Assembly (NCBI GenBank): GCA_014871385.1
Contig: CM026426.1
Location: 24,021,437-24,085,436, forward strand
Direction: 5' to 3'
DNA: 64,000 nt
DNA from: Ceratodon purpureus
Lineage: Eukaryota > Streptophyta > Bryopsida > Pseudoditrichales > Ditrichaceae
Below, piece after piece: positions 11,846-22,945 of this stretch. Each line of letters starts with the position of its first letter. Positions within the stretch are counted from its first letter, which is position 1. The position numbers and the translations under genes were made by a program. The notes beneath the pieces are model-generated. The model was given only the letters and a program-made list of their open reading frames with translations. It made no database searches and was not told the origin of the DNA.

Positions 11846-13198
11846 ATGCCTCGTAACGACCGGGGAGGACCCTCCACTCCTAAAAGGAAACACCCCTTGG
11901 ATCCATACGCTACGAATGACCCTGATTGTGTAGCAAAGATTGGATGGGAGGGGGAACCATCACCATGGCGAATGGTAACTTGCAAGGAATATGTCAAGAT
12001 GAAGCACCTCATGAAGTTGATCCCAGTACATCTACGTACCGAGGCTGCGGAGAAACAGGCAACACGGGGAGAGATCAGGATCGACAATTGTGAAAGTAAT
12101 CATTTCAAAATTCGATACAACGAGGTTTTTTGAGCAGCACGAATCCAGAACTCCCGACCTCATATCATGTTGTATTCGAATATGGCAATGGTGTGGGCGG
12201 AGATAGTCTTACACAAGAGGGTTGTTTGGACCACAGTCTCGGGCCTGAGGACAGATAGAATGAACAGAGACAGCATGGATCTTGTAACAGACTGGAGTGG
12301 ACATAGCGATTGTCCCCCATTACATATTTCAAACCGTCGGAGTCCACCGGCACAAGATGCAGGAATACAAACTCTAGCCATCGAATATAATGATGAGGAA
12401 CAGGAGAGACGTCGTTTAAGCTATGATGATGAAGACAACTATCGAGGGCGTCGCTCAAACAAAAATCCCAGGAATCACAGAGGGCATCGTGGCAGAGAGT
12501 CATCGCGTACCAACCATGAGGAGTATGGACAAAGCTCTGCCCACGGGGGACACCGTTCGCTAGATCGTCAGGACATGGGACCCCACGAACAAGGCTATGG
12601 CCACGGGAAACCGGAAGGAGCTGATTTACCCTTTGACTTTGCGGATGGTGCGTATGGACCCTATGGGGGACGACCGTGGCCAGATTATGCAACGGGATCA
12701 AGATACTTTAGTAACTATGACGACGGCTGGTCGGAAATACCGAGTCCTCCAAGGAGTGCTAGTCCGCGCCATCGAACACCTCCGAGAGAGGTACCTCACG
12801 GTTATTCCCCAGATCGCGAAGAAGATACGCAGAGACTGGGATGTGATGATTACGCAACTCCCCCTCCATACCGCGGATATGGTGGTCATGGTACCCCATC
12901 TGCCCTATTTGCAGAAGATGATTACAGATCATCTTTGCGGACTCCGCCTGGAATATTTCCTCCACCTCTAGGTTATCACACCGACGGTACTGATCACAAT
13001 AGCGGGGACAACCCCAACGTACTACATCCCGATGACAGAGTACCACCTCCTCCTTTTGGATACCCTCCCGGTCGAGTTGTAAGAGATAGCTATTTTGAGG
13101 AAGAACTAGAGTTGGAGCGAACAAGGCAAAATTACGTACTACAGATGGAGAATCATGCGTTTCACCTTAGACGGGATAATCGAAGTAATGCATGGTAG
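11846..13198 (+). pseudogene. Third hAT cargo gene: R/G/H/P-rich protein sharing an N-terminal domain with the RING protein, copy A
   Basis: The start is taken at ATG 11846 (MPRNDRGG), conserved in copy B. Residues ~50-70 read CKEYVKMKHLMKL and later MAMVWAEIVLHKRVVW. These align with CKKYVKMYHIDKL and SMVYAELILKRKISW of the RING protein, so the two are probably old paralogues. The rest is low-complexity, rich in R, G, H, Y and P, with acidic patches, like a nucleic-acid-binding or disordered protein. One in-frame TGA lies near 12131, where copy B has GAA. The 3' end lacks about 160 bp present in copy B, so the C-terminus is altered. No enzymatic motif is seen and the function is unknown. Confidence 0.6.
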
Positions 13199-14123
13199 TA
13201 CTTTCTACAGCATCGGAGCGTACCGAGACTTTAACGTGGACCTCGCATATTACAAATTTACAACGGAAAGTAAAAGATGCAAGCATAGTATGTACGTAGT
13301 TTGCAGTTTTGTAGATGGAGGTTTAAAATGTACGGAGTCAAGAATACTGGCACGTGCCACATTTTGCAAGTAGAATAGATATAATTAGTGTTTTAGAGTG
13401 TAGTTGTGTTGTCTTTTATATTGTAGTTGTCTTCACATTTGAAAGGAATTTACCTTTTTAATATTCTTGTAGCCGTATTCTAAGTGCACATTACTATCAA
13501 TATCACTATTTTTAAAATGACAACTTCCTATTGACATGGGTTACGACTTACGAGCACTAGAATATTATGAATCTCAAGACAAGTATGCAAAATAATTTTC
13601 AATTATTTTTTTTGCTAAATTAATAAGAATATCGTGAATGATATTCTTTGAGGGATGCATATTTATATCTAAGGTATTTGTTTGTACCGGGGATTATGAG
13701 CAATCATGTTTTGCGGCCCTTACGCTTTCGTCTTCACGAAAAGAACTTCAGTATACGCTTGCCAATATTTCTAAGAGTAAAATTTACAAAGCATAACGGT
13801 TACAATTCACATATCGCATAATTTTCATAATTAGAATTGAGAGTATCGACTTTTAGCTAGATGTGTGGAGCCAATCCGTTTTCCTCATAATACAAGGGGT
13901 AGAAATAGACCAATCTCAGTACAGAGACCATATTTGAACCAAATGCAAGTAAACTTTATAAACAAAATTTTGACCGGTGTACAAAAATTGAGATTCCAAC
14001 ATCTCATAATAATATAGAGTGTAAATATGACTATTCACTACTGAGAGCTATGCCCGCCGTCCGGTAAGAAAAAAAACATTATGCTTTTATAGGAATACGG
14101 AAAGGTAGATATGTATCTCCATA
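13199..14123. other. Convergent 3' spacer of hAT A
   Basis: AT-rich sequence between the convergent third and kinase-like genes, colinear with 39456-40384 in copy B. It holds the 3' untranslated parts of both genes; nothing else is seen. Confidence 0.55.
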
Positions 14124-15601
14124 TTAGTAACCCACGCGGTAGTGCTCGATGGGAGTGGGCGAGTTGTGTGTATCTCTGAAACGGTTAATAAGATGTCCGA
14201 GTCCACCAATCGTTCCTCTGTTGTTTTGGCAAACTCTCTCAAGGTAACCTTCGAAAACCATTGCCAGTTCTCCGATATTCTGGAAATGGCGTGTTTCTAC
14301 TGGCTCGGCTTCGTGGTATGCCGTGCACATGTTGCCCCTGTTGATCTTCGCCGCAATCTTCGCAGCTGCGAAATCCTCCGATGCAACCGTCAAATCTGGA
14401 ATGATTTGAATATCTTGGTTTTCCTTGTGTACGTATACCACGCGAGGATCCACCCAGTATCGCCTCCTCATAGTCTCCTCCTTCTGATGGACACTCTCAA
14501 AAACCCAAGGCGACCTTCTGTTCTCTAGTGTCTTCGTCATCAAGCCCCAATCACAAACCCCGATGTAGATCTTGGACTCATCTTCCGGAAAGTGAAGTAG
14601 GATGTTGTCCGGTGACAAGTCATTGTGGAGGTAACCGTATTTGTGCACAGCATCTATGATGTTACACAATGCCCAAGCAAGCTCTGTACGCTTACTTCGG
14701 AAAAGTTGGAGACGCTTCCCTAGAATCGGACTGTCGTCTGCATTCTCTCTGAAGATGTAGTCGATGGGGAGGTCAACCGGGGCCTCGTTGTCTCTCTGTA
14801 GCATGGCTTGAAGGGTCCCACCGTTCCACCAGAACATGAATCCCACATGTTCCAATTGATGAATGGCCATGAAGCGGATGACACCAGGATGGGGAATCCT
14901 TATCGCAAGAGATTCATTGTTGTCGTCCACACGTGCCAAATCCGGCCTCATAGACCAATTGAGCGGCCGTTTCTCAGCAAACTCCCAGTACGGTGGGATT
15001 TCCGGGTTTCCTTCAATACGAACCCTACGTATGGTAGCATAACCACCTCTCTGGACTTCCTTGTCCAAGTAATAGAAAATTGCAAAGTCTGCCAAGATAG
15101 TCAAATGTCGTTTACGTAAGTCAGCCGCCGTCTCCATCCCAATCGGAGAATTCCACCAAGTAATAGACGCCCGTCGATGCTTTCTTGAGCTATGGGGCGC
15201 CATTAGTCTCGTGAAGCAATCTGCCTTTGCAATAGTAGCCTTGAAGGCCTGGACTCCCCCCCTTTTTGCGCCTTTGCATACTTAGTAATAACCTCTTTAG
15301 CATTCCATAACCCATCGTGTGCACGTTGTGACACGAAATGATCGTAACCGGGCTTCTGTGTATCCGAATGCCAGCACGGATCCATCAAACGATCCCTAAT
15401 CTTTGTCTCCATCTCTGACTTGAATTTCCTGGGCCTATCTTCCTCATACCGAACGTAACGACTATTCAATGAAACAAGGGTATTCTCCTGGTAAAATTCC
15501 ACGATGAATGCCACAATATTATCCCTGCAACGTAAGCTCGGCATGTCATCGAATTTGTTCGCCCATTCCCCCACATTCTTCTGCTTCTTGTTCTTCGGCA
15601 T
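14124..15601 (-). pseudogene. Protein-kinase-like cargo gene of hAT A (one frameshift)
   Basis: The start is ATG 15601 (MPKNKKQKN) and the stop is at 14124, about 490 residues. The first ~110 residues are a separate basic domain. Then come a Gly-rich-loop-like GGYATIRRVRI, a region with HPGVIRFMAIHQ and FWWNGGTLQAML, the catalytic-loop motif HNDLSPDNILLHF (H-x-D-x4-N present) and DWG in place of DFG. This is the order of a eukaryotic-type protein kinase fold. The usual VAIK lysine and APE motif are not obvious, so activity is uncertain. A frame change in a C-rich run near 15255 separates the two halves here; copy B reads through that part. Its promoter is the TATA inverted repeat at 15859-15885. 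It could act on host or transposase regulation, but that is speculation. Confidence 0.7.
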
Positions 15602-15732
15602 CGTGGAAAGCCTTCAAGGCTTCAAGAAATCGTAACCGCAACTCCAAAGAAACCCTCAATTCCCACAATGATTAATAAGAGCAATACAAATCCAAAGGGT
15701 TTTGAAAAAAACCGTTTAAAAATTTGAAAAGT

Positions 15733-15744
15733 CCCCCCCCCCCC
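15733..15744. repeat. Poly-C tract in the kinase-like gene leader
   Basis: Twelve C on the plus strand would read as poly-G in the mRNA leader. In copy B the run is 30 C (59424-59453). Confidence 0.7.
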
Positions 15745-15858
15745 AAATGAAGGACCCCTTTCCTCCCAGTGAGAACGACCAACGGAGAAGGATCGAATCC
15801 CCCACCAGTAGCAATCAGCCTCACTCGAAAAGGGAGAAAAAGGTAAAAAATGAAGAGG

Positions 15859-15885
15859 CGGCTTCCCCTTATATAGGAGAAGCCG
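15859..15885 (-). promoter_or_regulatory. TATA box inside an inverted repeat (kinase-like gene promoter)
   Basis: The arms CGGCTTC and GAAGCCG flank a core containing TTATATA. The array of GGCCGTC repeats lies immediately upstream in gene sense. Copy B keeps the same layout at 59573-59599 with one arm mismatch. Confidence 0.6.
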
Positions 15886-15887
15886 AC

Positions 15888-16791
15888 CTCGCGGCCGTCC
15901 CCACGGCCGTCCCCACGGCCGTCCCCGCGGCCGTCCGATCTACGCCCCCGCGGCCGTCCGATCGGGCGCGACTCCGCCCGAAGGCGCCGGCCGTCCGATC
16001 GAACGGCCGCGTCGGGCGATGGCGCCGCGTGGCCGTCCGACCGACGTGGCCATCTCCGCGGTCGGCCGCGTCTCCACGCGGTCGGCCACGCGGACGGCCG
16101 TGTCTCCCCGCGATCGCCCACGCGGACGGCCGCGGGATCGGACGGCCCTCCGCGGCCGCCATGGTCGGCCTGAAGGGCCGTCCGATCCAGTGGCCGTCCC
16201 CGCGGCCGACCGCGGAGACGGCCGCCCGATCGGACGGCCCATCCTGGCCGACCATGGCTTCCGCGGGCCGTCCGATCCCGCGGCCGTCGCCGTTGCCGAC
16301 CGCGGGGATGGCCACGGGGACGGCCGCCGGATAGGACGGCCCGCGGTTGGCCGCGCCGATCGAGCGGACCCTGATGGCCCGCGCCGGGGTCGATCCGGGC
16401 CGTCGAATCCCGCGGCCGTCCCCGAGGCCGTCCCCGCGGTCGGCCACGGCGTCGGCCGTGGGATCCGACGGCCCAGGAGGGCCGCCCACATCCGACGGCC
16501 CGCGATGTGCCAGCACGGCCGCATCTTGGCCGTCGGATCGACGTGCGGCCGTCCCCAACGACCCCGCGGCCGTCTCCGCGGCCGTCACCGCAAACGGACG
16601 GCCGAGATGGGGCGTGGTGGCGGGATCGGCCGATCGGACCGTTGGGGAATGTTTTTAGCCCTCCGGGGTCGCAAAATTATTACCGCGACGTAATTCTCGA
16701 GCGTCGGGGACGCCACGTCCGGGACGGAGGACGTCCGGGTCGGACGTCTTGACATCCGGAGCCGGGTCGGACGTCTATTTGAACAACCCTG
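15888..16791. repeat. hAT A right subterminal array and right end
   Basis: About 750 bp of GGCCGTC/GATCGGACGGCC repeats are followed by ~140 bp rich in GGACGTCC-type motifs, ending ACAACCCTG at 16791. The same order in copy B (59600-60380) shows that the arrays belong to the element. Confidence 0.75.
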
Positions 16792-16799
16792 TGTGCATG
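16792..16799. repeat. 8-bp target-site duplication of hAT A, right copy
   Basis: TGTGCATG directly follows ACAACCCTG and matches 75-82 exactly. Confidence 0.92.
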
Positions 16800-17368
16800 T
16801 CTGGCAAAGGCCACTCCACGTCGTTGAAACCAGGGAGCGGGATTGGATCTATCCTCCCGTACAACGTAGGCTCTTCCGGGGGAAAATATACGCCACCAAG
16901 GAAGAATGTACCCGTGTCTAACAAGTCTGTATGGCTTCGACCATTCTGCGTCGCCTCCCCAATCTCTACATGGAGCACAACAATGGGACTGATGATAGAC
17001 GTGGGGTGCACCCAATCATCAAAGTGCGAGGAGTATACGTAGTTTGCCGTGCATTGCCTACTTCCTGCCACAGCGAGATCCAAGCTTAATTGGTGAGGCT
17101 GATACGCATGCCGCACAAGCATCTTATCCAGGTTGCTTGCTCCACGCTCACCAAGTATCCATGAGAAATCCACGATCTGAGCCTTGAAGGCCCCTCGAAA
17201 ATTATCTCGACCATGCCGCCTTGCCTCTCTACCCCAAGGCCCTTCCGACTTTGGTTGCAGCAGAACCCACAAATCCTGGTCTAGCCTCATTGGGATCCAA
17301 TTGCCATGGACATCTTGATCGTTGTGCAAAATTACGCTCTGAACTATCGATTTTGGCCGTCTAGCCAT
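16792..17368 (-). CDS. Unrecognised ORF disrupted by hAT A (N-terminal part)
   Basis: It starts at ATG 17368 (MARRPKSIVQ) and is open to the insertion site after ...PLPDMHT; the continuation is at 1-82. About 190 residues lie before the break. The composition is that of an ordinary soluble protein, with no signal peptide or membrane segment. No family is recognised, and it may belong to the host or to an older element. Inside the hAT the frame ends within a few codons. Confidence 0.5.
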
Positions 17369-18339
17369 GCTTCCCGAAACCCCAAGGTATTGGGAGACAC
17401 AGTAATGAACTATAACATCTTCCTTTCATACCAACCAAGGCGAGGGAACATGCTGCCAGCACAGCGAAAATCACATTTGCATAGTATGAGCACTTGAGGA
17501 GAGCAAAATCCTGAGTTCGTAATCAAAGATGAAGTTTGAGGAATTCATGCCTAGTCACAACGTTGCCCCGAGGAGGCAGAAAAGCTTGGATCATGTCAAG
17601 ACACGGAATTGATCGATATGAAAAAAAAGTTACCGGGTTTTGTAGCTCGCTGGCAGCGAACGGCACATTGAGTTGACAGCGAAGAAAGCCGCACTTCCAC
17701 CTTGATTCAGCAAGTAACTACTCAAGCACAATTCGCTACATGAACAACACCCACAACCCCAAAACACCTGATCAACTCCCAGCAAGTGCCAACTCTTGCT
17801 GCCAGCACCGAATTTTCACAATCACGTGTTTCTCTCTTCGCACTAACCCGCACCCACTCTCCCAAATCAGCTGGAATCCTCTCAGCCCCAACTCCCGCTA
17901 GCTCCAACCAATTTCCCAAGTGCGTCGCTTCTCTTGTAGCGCCGAGCACCTGCTCGCTGCACTCACTCTCCCTACGGATTTCAAAAACTTCGGCACTCAC
18001 TCATCGTCGGTGGAGGAGGTAGGTGGGCGGACTCATAATTTCCTCGGTCTTAATGCTAGCAAAAAGTTTGCTGACATGAGCAGGCCGGCTCGGGATCCGG
18101 TCCTTGCTCCGCCAGTCCGCTGTGAGCCTGCCACTGTAGATAAGCCCTCCACACGCCTCGCGGGGAGGTCATTGGTTCGAGCCCTTGTAACCGTTGCTGG
18201 CACCACGGTGGCATAGCCGGTGCCATGTCAAAAAGTACGCGGGCAGCGGCCTCTTTTTTCTCTCACGTGCCGCTTACACGGCCTTTCGGAGACCCCATTT
18301 TGCACCTAATGGATGGTTTACTAAAAATATATGAAAAAA
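17369..18339. other. Upstream region of the disrupted ORF; no supported gene
   Basis: Moderately GC-balanced sequence with only short ORFs. A GGTTCGAGCCC block at about 18175 resembles a pol III B box, but no cloverleaf or A box at proper spacing was found. Confidence 0.4.
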
Positions 18340-19060
18340 TACAAGGTAGGTCGAACCACCCTAAATGAACATCATGCATATAACAAGAAATGAACCCAAC
18401 GGATAACTTGGGCAAACTTATATTATATATATGTGTGGAAATACAATTTAGGTCGACACTCCTTAATTGTGGAATCCGTGACGGGCCCTTTCAGATCTGT
18501 ACAAACATTCAAGTTGTCTCGACCAACATAGTTTCCTACAGTTTCAAAAATATGATATACAATCAAAGAACATACGGACTGCAGTATAGTCCCATGCCAA
18601 CAAATGTATGTTATCGGCTCTACTTCAGAAATCCAAACTAGGAACTTCAACGTTAGATGTCGTTTAAGTCGCTTTGAACTAACCGGCTGGTATGTGGCAA
18701 TACATATGATATAGAATCAACGCTTTAGGGTACTAAGTAAAAATCTACAAGAAGAACTATAGGTGACCTGTTGGTATTCTGCACTCGTAAAGTACGAACT
18801 TCAACGCCAAATGTAGTTTAGGTCGCCTCGACCTAAACTGCGGTCTATAATGTGGTACACATGATAAATAAAGAATGGACTTAAGTAGTGTTCCCTCCAA
18901 CAAAGTATATGTAATTTGCTAGTATTCAAAACATAAATACTATCAACTAATACGCTATATCTCATTTAGGTTGACTCGAGCTAAATATCTACTTTTGTCT
19001 AGAAAACATAATGTTGGATGAATGGACAAACGAAATTCAGTTCAGTCGTCTCAAAACAAA
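18340..19060. repeat. Eroded palindrome cluster of the TTTAGGTCG/TTTAGCTCG type
   Basis: Diverged short palindromes recur at about 18346, 18446, 18662, 18813-18838 (the best: TTTAGGTCG and CGACCTAAA arms), 18964-18986 and 19035. They look like older relatives of the clean palindromes at 22018-22285 and 61638-62310. Confidence 0.55.
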
Positions 19061-19299
19061 TATAAGTGATCTGACCAAATTCAGAACTTCAAGACTACTA
19101 ACTTGAAAGCTACATGTTTATTCAGAATCCGGAGAAACAAATCTCTTCAAGAAGGCCTTTATAATGTCTAGTTGTTTGAGTGGAACCTTCAGCGTTGGAT
19201 CCTTGCCACGCCCCCGCTCGGTGACATTTGTCTTAACTTTTCATTTCCAAGCTGTTATGACTGCATCAGTACTCTGCCACGACTTAGGTACATCCTTCT

Positions 19300-21924
19300 C
19301 TACTGTCCAACGAAGTCTTCCATCCAGCCGGTATAGAATTTCAGAACATTTTCATCTCGGGAAATTGGACGGTAAAACTCTACTTGGATCGTGTTCGGGA
19401 GGTCAGGGTTTGAATTAGGGTCAGTCAAGGCTCTCACAAGCCAAAAAGGATGAACGTCTTCAGCGCAGGGTCGTAACGCTAAGAAGTACCCTGCAAAAAG
19501 GTCTTGCGCAACACGGAATGACGGTCTTGGGCGATCTCGTTTGTGACCAACAAAGTGATCATCCTCTGCGAACTCCTGGCACAAAGTTCCATCCTCCTGG
19601 AACTCATCTTGGACGGAGTGAGCGAGCCAACTGGATGGCCAAAACCCGTGCTCCAAAGTAGGGACTACATCAAAGAGGATGACAAGAGCGTCTTTAACAA
19701 CGTTCGAGTAGTATGAGAGTGGCTCATAGATTCTTCTGTACTCGAGTGAATCAGAAGATAGCCTCTCCCAATGATCTACAAAACCCGACAAGCCCTTAAT
19801 CACATCAGGCAGGTGCCGCATCTCGTACGGGGCCATAAATATCAACCTTCTGAATCCTCCTTCCACAACTTGATGCCACAACCATCTCCTTTTGGCAACC
19901 AGCCGTCGTCATGACAGAAGATTTTATACTTCATGACTGGGCATCCTGAAGAATCTACATAGAATTTGAACTGATGAGCTTTAGTGTGACCCATTAACAT
20001 GTCGTTGCCATCACGCATCCACTCCTCAATGAATTTCTTGAAATCAGGGACCTCCTGAATGAGATGAGGAATTGTTGGTACAACTTCATTTTTCATGAAG
20101 GACTTCATGGGGAGAGGAACTGCGGAGAAGTCCTCCCTTTGCAAAGCCATGCTCCATTGTCCGAAAAGGGCATCAATATCGTCATGAGTATGGCCGACCA
20201 GCATGAAATTCACGTACACTTCGCGAAACACCGGCTTCGCGACTATTAGGGACCAGAATGAAAAAACAAATCTATTCTTGTTATCGCTGACAGCCTTATC
20301 CATTTGGACGTTAAGAATGGGAGGCAAAGGTTTTCCAGCAACAAGAACCTCAGGAGGAGGGCCAAGAGGATCCAAACACATCTCTGAACCATGCAAAAGT
20401 ACGGCATACAATGGGTGAGACGGATTATCTTGAAAGAGTTCCCTGGAGGTGGATTTTGGAAGTGACTCAAGATCCCGAAGGAGCTTTGCAAACGATCCAA
20501 CCGTGTAATTAGCGTTGTGTGAGTAAATGTCAAGACCATAATGGGCATAACGCTCATCCACATGCACATGAGCAAGCATTCCCGTGACAGCAAGAGGAAG
20601 CTTCATGAGACCGTCTAAGTGTTTGACCTTGTGGGATAAGGCCGGCGACGCTGTTTAGGAGTGGTCGATTTTGTCATGCATAATTGTAAGAACTTCGTGA
20701 GGAGTAGCCTTTGACCTGAATCAATTTAGGTAGTACAAGTACCTATGTGCCATTGCAGAGTCATTGTGCAGCCTCAATTTCCTAGACCATAACAGAGACG
20801 CCTGAGAGCCTGTTGAGGTCAACTTCTTCTGGGACTGGAACCCATCACATTTCGAGCAACGAGCAAAGTTGTCTCCTGCTCGTTTGGCGTAATAGTCTGG
20901 ATAGCTAAGCCTCTTGATCTTGCTCAAGTTAGAAGCGGACATAGGAGGCAATCCACAGTCCGCAAGATGTTCATCGAGGATCGGAATTTGTTCCTTTCAT
21001 TTGAAACTGGAAGGTAGAACTTTAGCAACAACTGTCTCCCCTGTGGGCAGAAGAGGACTCTTGTAGGGCATGTGGTTGGCATGCCTGTCAAGGATGGCCC
21101 CAAGGACGGCAGTTGCTACCATTGTATGATTTCTAGGTTTAAATAACCTTGTATTACCGTGGAAATTGAGCTTCGAAACCAGCAGCAGCATACTTAGCAT
21201 ATCTATAAAATGTACTAAAGCTCACTCCCATGATCTTCATCCACGCGAAGGGGCAAACATCTATGCCCTCTAGAGTCACCACACTCTTCCCCACTGAATC
21301 CTTGTGAATCTGTCTATGCACGTCAAGTTTTATTTGGTTTCGGAACTGCACTGTGGTCTTATCGTACATACGCGACCGTAGAGTAGAGATTTTATCTTTG
21401 GGATAGTGTTGGACGCACAGCTGAGCGCAGCATGTGTTTGCCGCTACAGAGTTAATTGATGGCTAGGTCATCAGAAACTCAGCGTGACATGATATAGGTG
21501 GGGGGGTATTCCTAGAGGAAATATCATACGATCGTGTATGATCACCCAGGGATCGGTTACGCTCCGCAACCCAACGGTTATAAACATCACGTTGACTATG
21601 GTGCTGCAGACTAACTCCATCCAGATAGACGTGGCTGATAGGCCACGTTTTGAAAGAGTACCTCCAATCATCCTCTGACTCTTCTTCGACTAACGAACGT
21701 GATACCTAGAGGATGACAAAGGAATCACCAAGGGGGCCAACCGTGTCAGATACCAAGCTGGACCGTGGGTTCTGGATCAAATCCTCTGCTAATGGGATAT
21801 TGTCGTCACTGTAAATTGTACGAGTCTTGTTTTGCCACAATCTTGAGGAGACAACCACAAAGTCTGGAAGCTCTGGGTTTAAGGGTGCTTCAACAGGTAC
21901 CTCGTCATCTGAGGAGTAATCCAT
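19300..21924 (-). pseudogene. DUF7869-like transposase gene (broken and/or multi-exon)
   Basis: A series of minus-strand coding blocks starts with an acidic exon at 21924 (MDYSSDDEVP) and ends near 19300. The blocks at 21200-20721 include a C-x2-C zinc-like ARCSKCDGF. The core at 20690-19842 contains IMHDKIDHS, then MLAHVHVDERYAHYGLDIY, a QMDKAVSDNKNRF motif and VGHTHDDIDALFG. That set of D and HTHxDID motifs is typical of DUF7869-type transposase-like proteins found in repetitive families. An in-frame TAA follows IMHDKIDHS near 20655, and other blocks are separated by frame changes or introns that I cannot settle. Palindrome clusters flank it (18340-19060 and 22018-22285). Confidence 0.6.
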
Positions 21925-22017
21925 TGTACTTGGAATGCAACAAACCCAATCATATGAGAATATATTATACTCCTTGAAGAGAATTCATCTGCCAGTCAGA
22001 GACCATAGTCCAGGCGC

Positions 22018-22285
22018 AATTTAGCTCAACTCGAGCTAAATTGTGCCTGGACTATGGGCAGTCCAATTTAGCTCGACTCGAGCTAAACTGCGCTGCTCTT
22101 TGGATGCAGCAATTTAGCTCGAGTCGAGCTATACTGAACTACCCATAGTCGAGGCACACTTTAGCTCAAGTTGAGCTAAGCTGTGCTTGATCCACAGGGC
22201 CACGCAGTTTAGCTCGAGTCGAACTAAACTGCGTGGCATCCACAGGTCCGCGCAGTTTAGCTCAAGTCGAGCTAAACTGCACTCC
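22018..22285. repeat. Cluster of six TTTAGCTC...GAGCTAAA palindromes
   Basis: Six copies of a ~21-bp palindrome centred on CTCGAGTCGAG-like sequence lie upstream of the DUF7869-like gene. The arms extend differently in each copy yet still pair: the first has about 24-bp arms (CATAGTCCAGGC on one side, GCCTGGACTATG on the other), and the fifth has CCACGCAG with CTGCGTGG. Such covariation suggests a selected or regenerated hairpin. Confidence 0.85.
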
Positions 22286-22890
22286 GCAAAAAGCGGCGCG
22301 TTAATAGGTGCTCACATCGTCGGAATTCAGAGTCGCAGACTCAGAGTACGCTAACCCTAAACCTCTCTCAAATGTTTCCCAGTATTAAAGAAAGACACTA
22401 CTAATACACCAAGAATTGCAACAATCGCAAGCATAGAACAACCAAAAATCAATGATACATGTTGATGATTAAAGAAAAATGAAGAGAAGATGTACAAGAG
22501 AAGCGGCGCAATATAGCTTCCGCCCAGAAAACAACGACCTCCAAGAGAGCGCTGAGAGCTCCTACACGCGAGAGAAGCAAGTGAGTAGAGAAAAGACTTC
22601 GAGCGGGGACGATTCCAGAGGTCATTCTCTAACGTGTGACCGTTTTTCATGTCGCTTTATTTTTGAATATACGCGGGAATAATGCTGGGCCATTCGTCCC
22701 TCCACATTTGGTGGTATGAGCGAGCGCAGGAAATATAACATTCCCTATTCCTAATTGCAGATGCAAAATATTTGGTGCATTAATTGTATCAAGTGGGAAG
22801 GGTTGGACACGTCATAGCGCCAGACAGAAAGTTGACTTTGAACCCCGAACTTATCCTCTTCTACCAGGGAACAGGGTTCATAGTTCATCG
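22286..22890. other. Spacer with one weak minus-strand ORF (22357-22650)
   Basis: The ORF would give 97 residues with a hydrophobic stretch (LLLYIFSSFFF and IVAILGVLVVSFF). Nothing supports its expression and it may be chance or a lone exon. Outside it, no feature is seen. Confidence 0.25.
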
Positions 22891-22945
22891 TTAAGGGTTT
22901 AGGGTATGAGGTCTACGGTTCAGGGTTTAGGGTATAGGGTTTAGG
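22891..22945. repeat. Degenerate TTTAGGG (plant telomere-type) interstitial repeat
   Basis: Five GGGTTTAGG-type units occur within about 55 bp, broken by short substitutions. TTTAGGG is the usual plant-lineage telomere repeat. An interstitial scar or chance enrichment are both possible. Confidence 0.5.

Noticed and set aside
15672-16693. ORFs of up to 239 residues in the right subterminal array
   Set aside because: Repeat artefacts of the GATCGGACGGCC array.
18175-18190. Possible tRNA gene or tRNA-derived SINE (GGTTCGAGCCC)
   Set aside because: No A box at proper spacing, no cloverleaf and no repeated flanks were found; one B-box-like match is expected by chance.
22018-22285. CRISPR-like array
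   Set aside because: The repeats are palindromic with irregular spacing and complementary flanks, in a eukaryotic context with introns; spacers of uniform length are absent.
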